A DNA stretch of 13,789 nt from Methanomassiliicoccaceae archaeon (lineage in GTDB: Archaea > Thermoplasmatota > Thermoplasmata > Methanomassiliicoccales > Methanomethylophilaceae), in NCBI GenBank assembly GCA_009776625.1, contig WRNL01000013.1:1-13789 (forward strand). Direction: 5' to 3'. The notes under the pieces were generated by a model, which made no database searches, was not told the origin of the DNA, and saw only the letters and a program-made list of their open reading frames with translations. A program made the position numbers and the translations under genes. Positions 13,168 to 13,789 of this stretch are shown in pieces; position 1 is the stretch's first letter; the number at the start of each line of letters is the position of its first letter.

Positions 13168-13629
13168 ATGGCAAAGAAGATTATCGCAGGGTCGGCAAAG
13201 GCCACCAGGAGGAGGGCCAGGAAGAAGGCGTCGGCGATCCAGGCGAGGAGGAAGAAGGAGTTCCTCTACCGCGGGTTCACGATGGAGGAGCTCCTGGCCA
13301 TGTCCTTCGACGAGATACTCGGCATCCTCCCCTCGAGGGCCAGGAGGACGTACCTCCGCGGCCTCAACTACGAGCAGCAGCTGCTGTTCGACAAGCTGAA
13401 GGAGGCCGAGGGGACGGTCAAGACGCACCGCAGGGACCTGCCGGTCATACCCCAGTTCGTGGGGAAGAAGGTCAGCATATACAACGGGAAGGAATTCAAG
13501 GAGTTCGAGATAAAGGCGGAGATGATCGGCCACTTCCTCGGTGAGTTCGTGCTCACGAGGAGGCCGCCCCAGCACTCCGGGCCCGGAGTGGGCGCGACGA
13601 GGTCCTCGAAGTTCATGCCGCTTAAGTGA
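13168..13629 (+). CDS. rps19: 30S ribosomal protein uS19
   Basis: Head protein of the small subunit, partner of uS13. 153 residues: a basic archaeal N-terminal extension ('SAKATRRRARKKASAIQARRKKEFLYRG'), then 'LLAMSFDEILGILPSRARRTYLRGL', 'VKTHRRDLPVIPQFVGKKVSIYNGKEFKEFEIKAEMIGHFLGEF' and the C-terminal 'TRRPPQHSGPGVGATRSSKFMPLK', all characteristic. uL22 starts nine bases after its stop. Confidence 0.98.
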   Translation: MAKKIIAGSAKATRRRARKKASAIQARRKKEFLYRGFTMEELLAMSFDEILGILPSRARRTYLRGLNYEQQLLFDKLKEAEGTVKTHRRDLPVIPQFVGKKVSIYNGKEFKEFEIKAEMIGHFLGEFVLTRRPPQHSGPGVGATRSSKFMPLK

Positions 13630-13638
13630 GGTGAAGAC

Positions 13639-13789
13639 ATGGCTAAGAACAGATACTACACAACGGAGGCCGACCCGGACGTGTCCGCAAAGGCCGTCGC
13701 GAAGGACCAGCCAGTCTCCCCCAAGTTCGCGAGGGAGGTCGCGGGGATGGTGCGCGGCATGAAGGCCGAGGCGGCGGTGGCGGCGCTCG
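13639..13789 (+). CDS. rpl22: 50S ribosomal protein uL22, 3' end outside window
   Basis: Starts MAKNRYYTTEADPD with 'SPKFAREVAGMVRGMK' near residue 27, as expected for archaeal uL22, which lines the exit tunnel opposite uL4. The ribosome site GAGGTGAAG ends two bases before the ATG at 13639. Only the first 50 codons are in the window. The identity rests on this N-terminus and on the fixed gene order after uS19. Confidence 0.93.
   Translation, partial: MAKNRYYTTEADPDVSAKAVAKDQPVSPKFAREVAGMVRGMKAEAAVAAL

Noticed and set aside
11914..13575. Minus-strand frame of 553 codons opposite uL4-uS19
   Set aside because: It is an antisense shadow of conserved ribosomal genes, caused by GC-rich codon bias; low-complexity Leu/Pro/Arg sequence.

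Overview
The window is GC-rich archaeal DNA. Three things show this: TATA boxes about 25 bases ahead of starts, Shine-Dalgarno sites of the GAGGTGATC type, and archaeal-type genes (a class II tRNA-Leu with no encoded CCA, MptA-type GTP cyclohydrolase, an archaeosine-type radical SAM enzyme, and the order uL3-uL4-uL23-uL2-uS19-uL22). Gene content and base composition point to the Thermoplasmatota, most likely the Methanomassiliicoccales. That placement is inference; no 16S rRNA or methanogenesis gene is in view. All 16 genes with a visible end stop with TGA, none with TAA or TAG.

Layout. 1-82: tRNA-Leu(CAA), missing three 5' bases. 122-1824: two divergent genes of unknown function. 1959-2934: minus-strand operon rnhB (RNase HII) then an SCP2-like protein. 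2935-3026: a compact divergent promoter with two adjacent inverted repeats, leading right into mptA (3027-3923). 4061-5326: minus-strand AAA_14/DUF4143 ATPase. 5385-5507: five 23-bp AT-rich tandem repeats upstream of that ATPase. 5630-8502: minus-strand operon of an NADH oxidase/CoA-disulfide reductase-like flavoprotein followed by two tandem paralogues of the CDIN1 (C15orf41, TPD-motif) nuclease-like family. 8803-10126: plus-strand overlapping pair, RaSEA-like archaeosine radical SAM enzyme and a small DUF5611-like protein. 10210-13789: strong TATA box, leader of about 170 bases with several inverted repeats, and the start of the large ribosomal protein operon, cut by the window end inside uL22.

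The most striking observation is in the second CDIN1-like paralogue. Its two halves lie in one reading frame and are separated by a single TAG codon (6041-6043). Residues 1 to about 156 align with the intact neighbour without a gap, and the TAG sits where the neighbour has GAG (Glu115). In a pyrrolysine-encoding lineage this could be a read-through codon giving a 251-residue protein; otherwise it is a fresh nonsense mutation. The putative nuclease residues downstream of the TAG are all kept.

Other points of interest are the 23-bp repeat array between an ATPase and a nuclease pair, the paired inverted repeats at the rnhB/mptA promoter, and the palindrome and possible leader peptide ahead of uL3.
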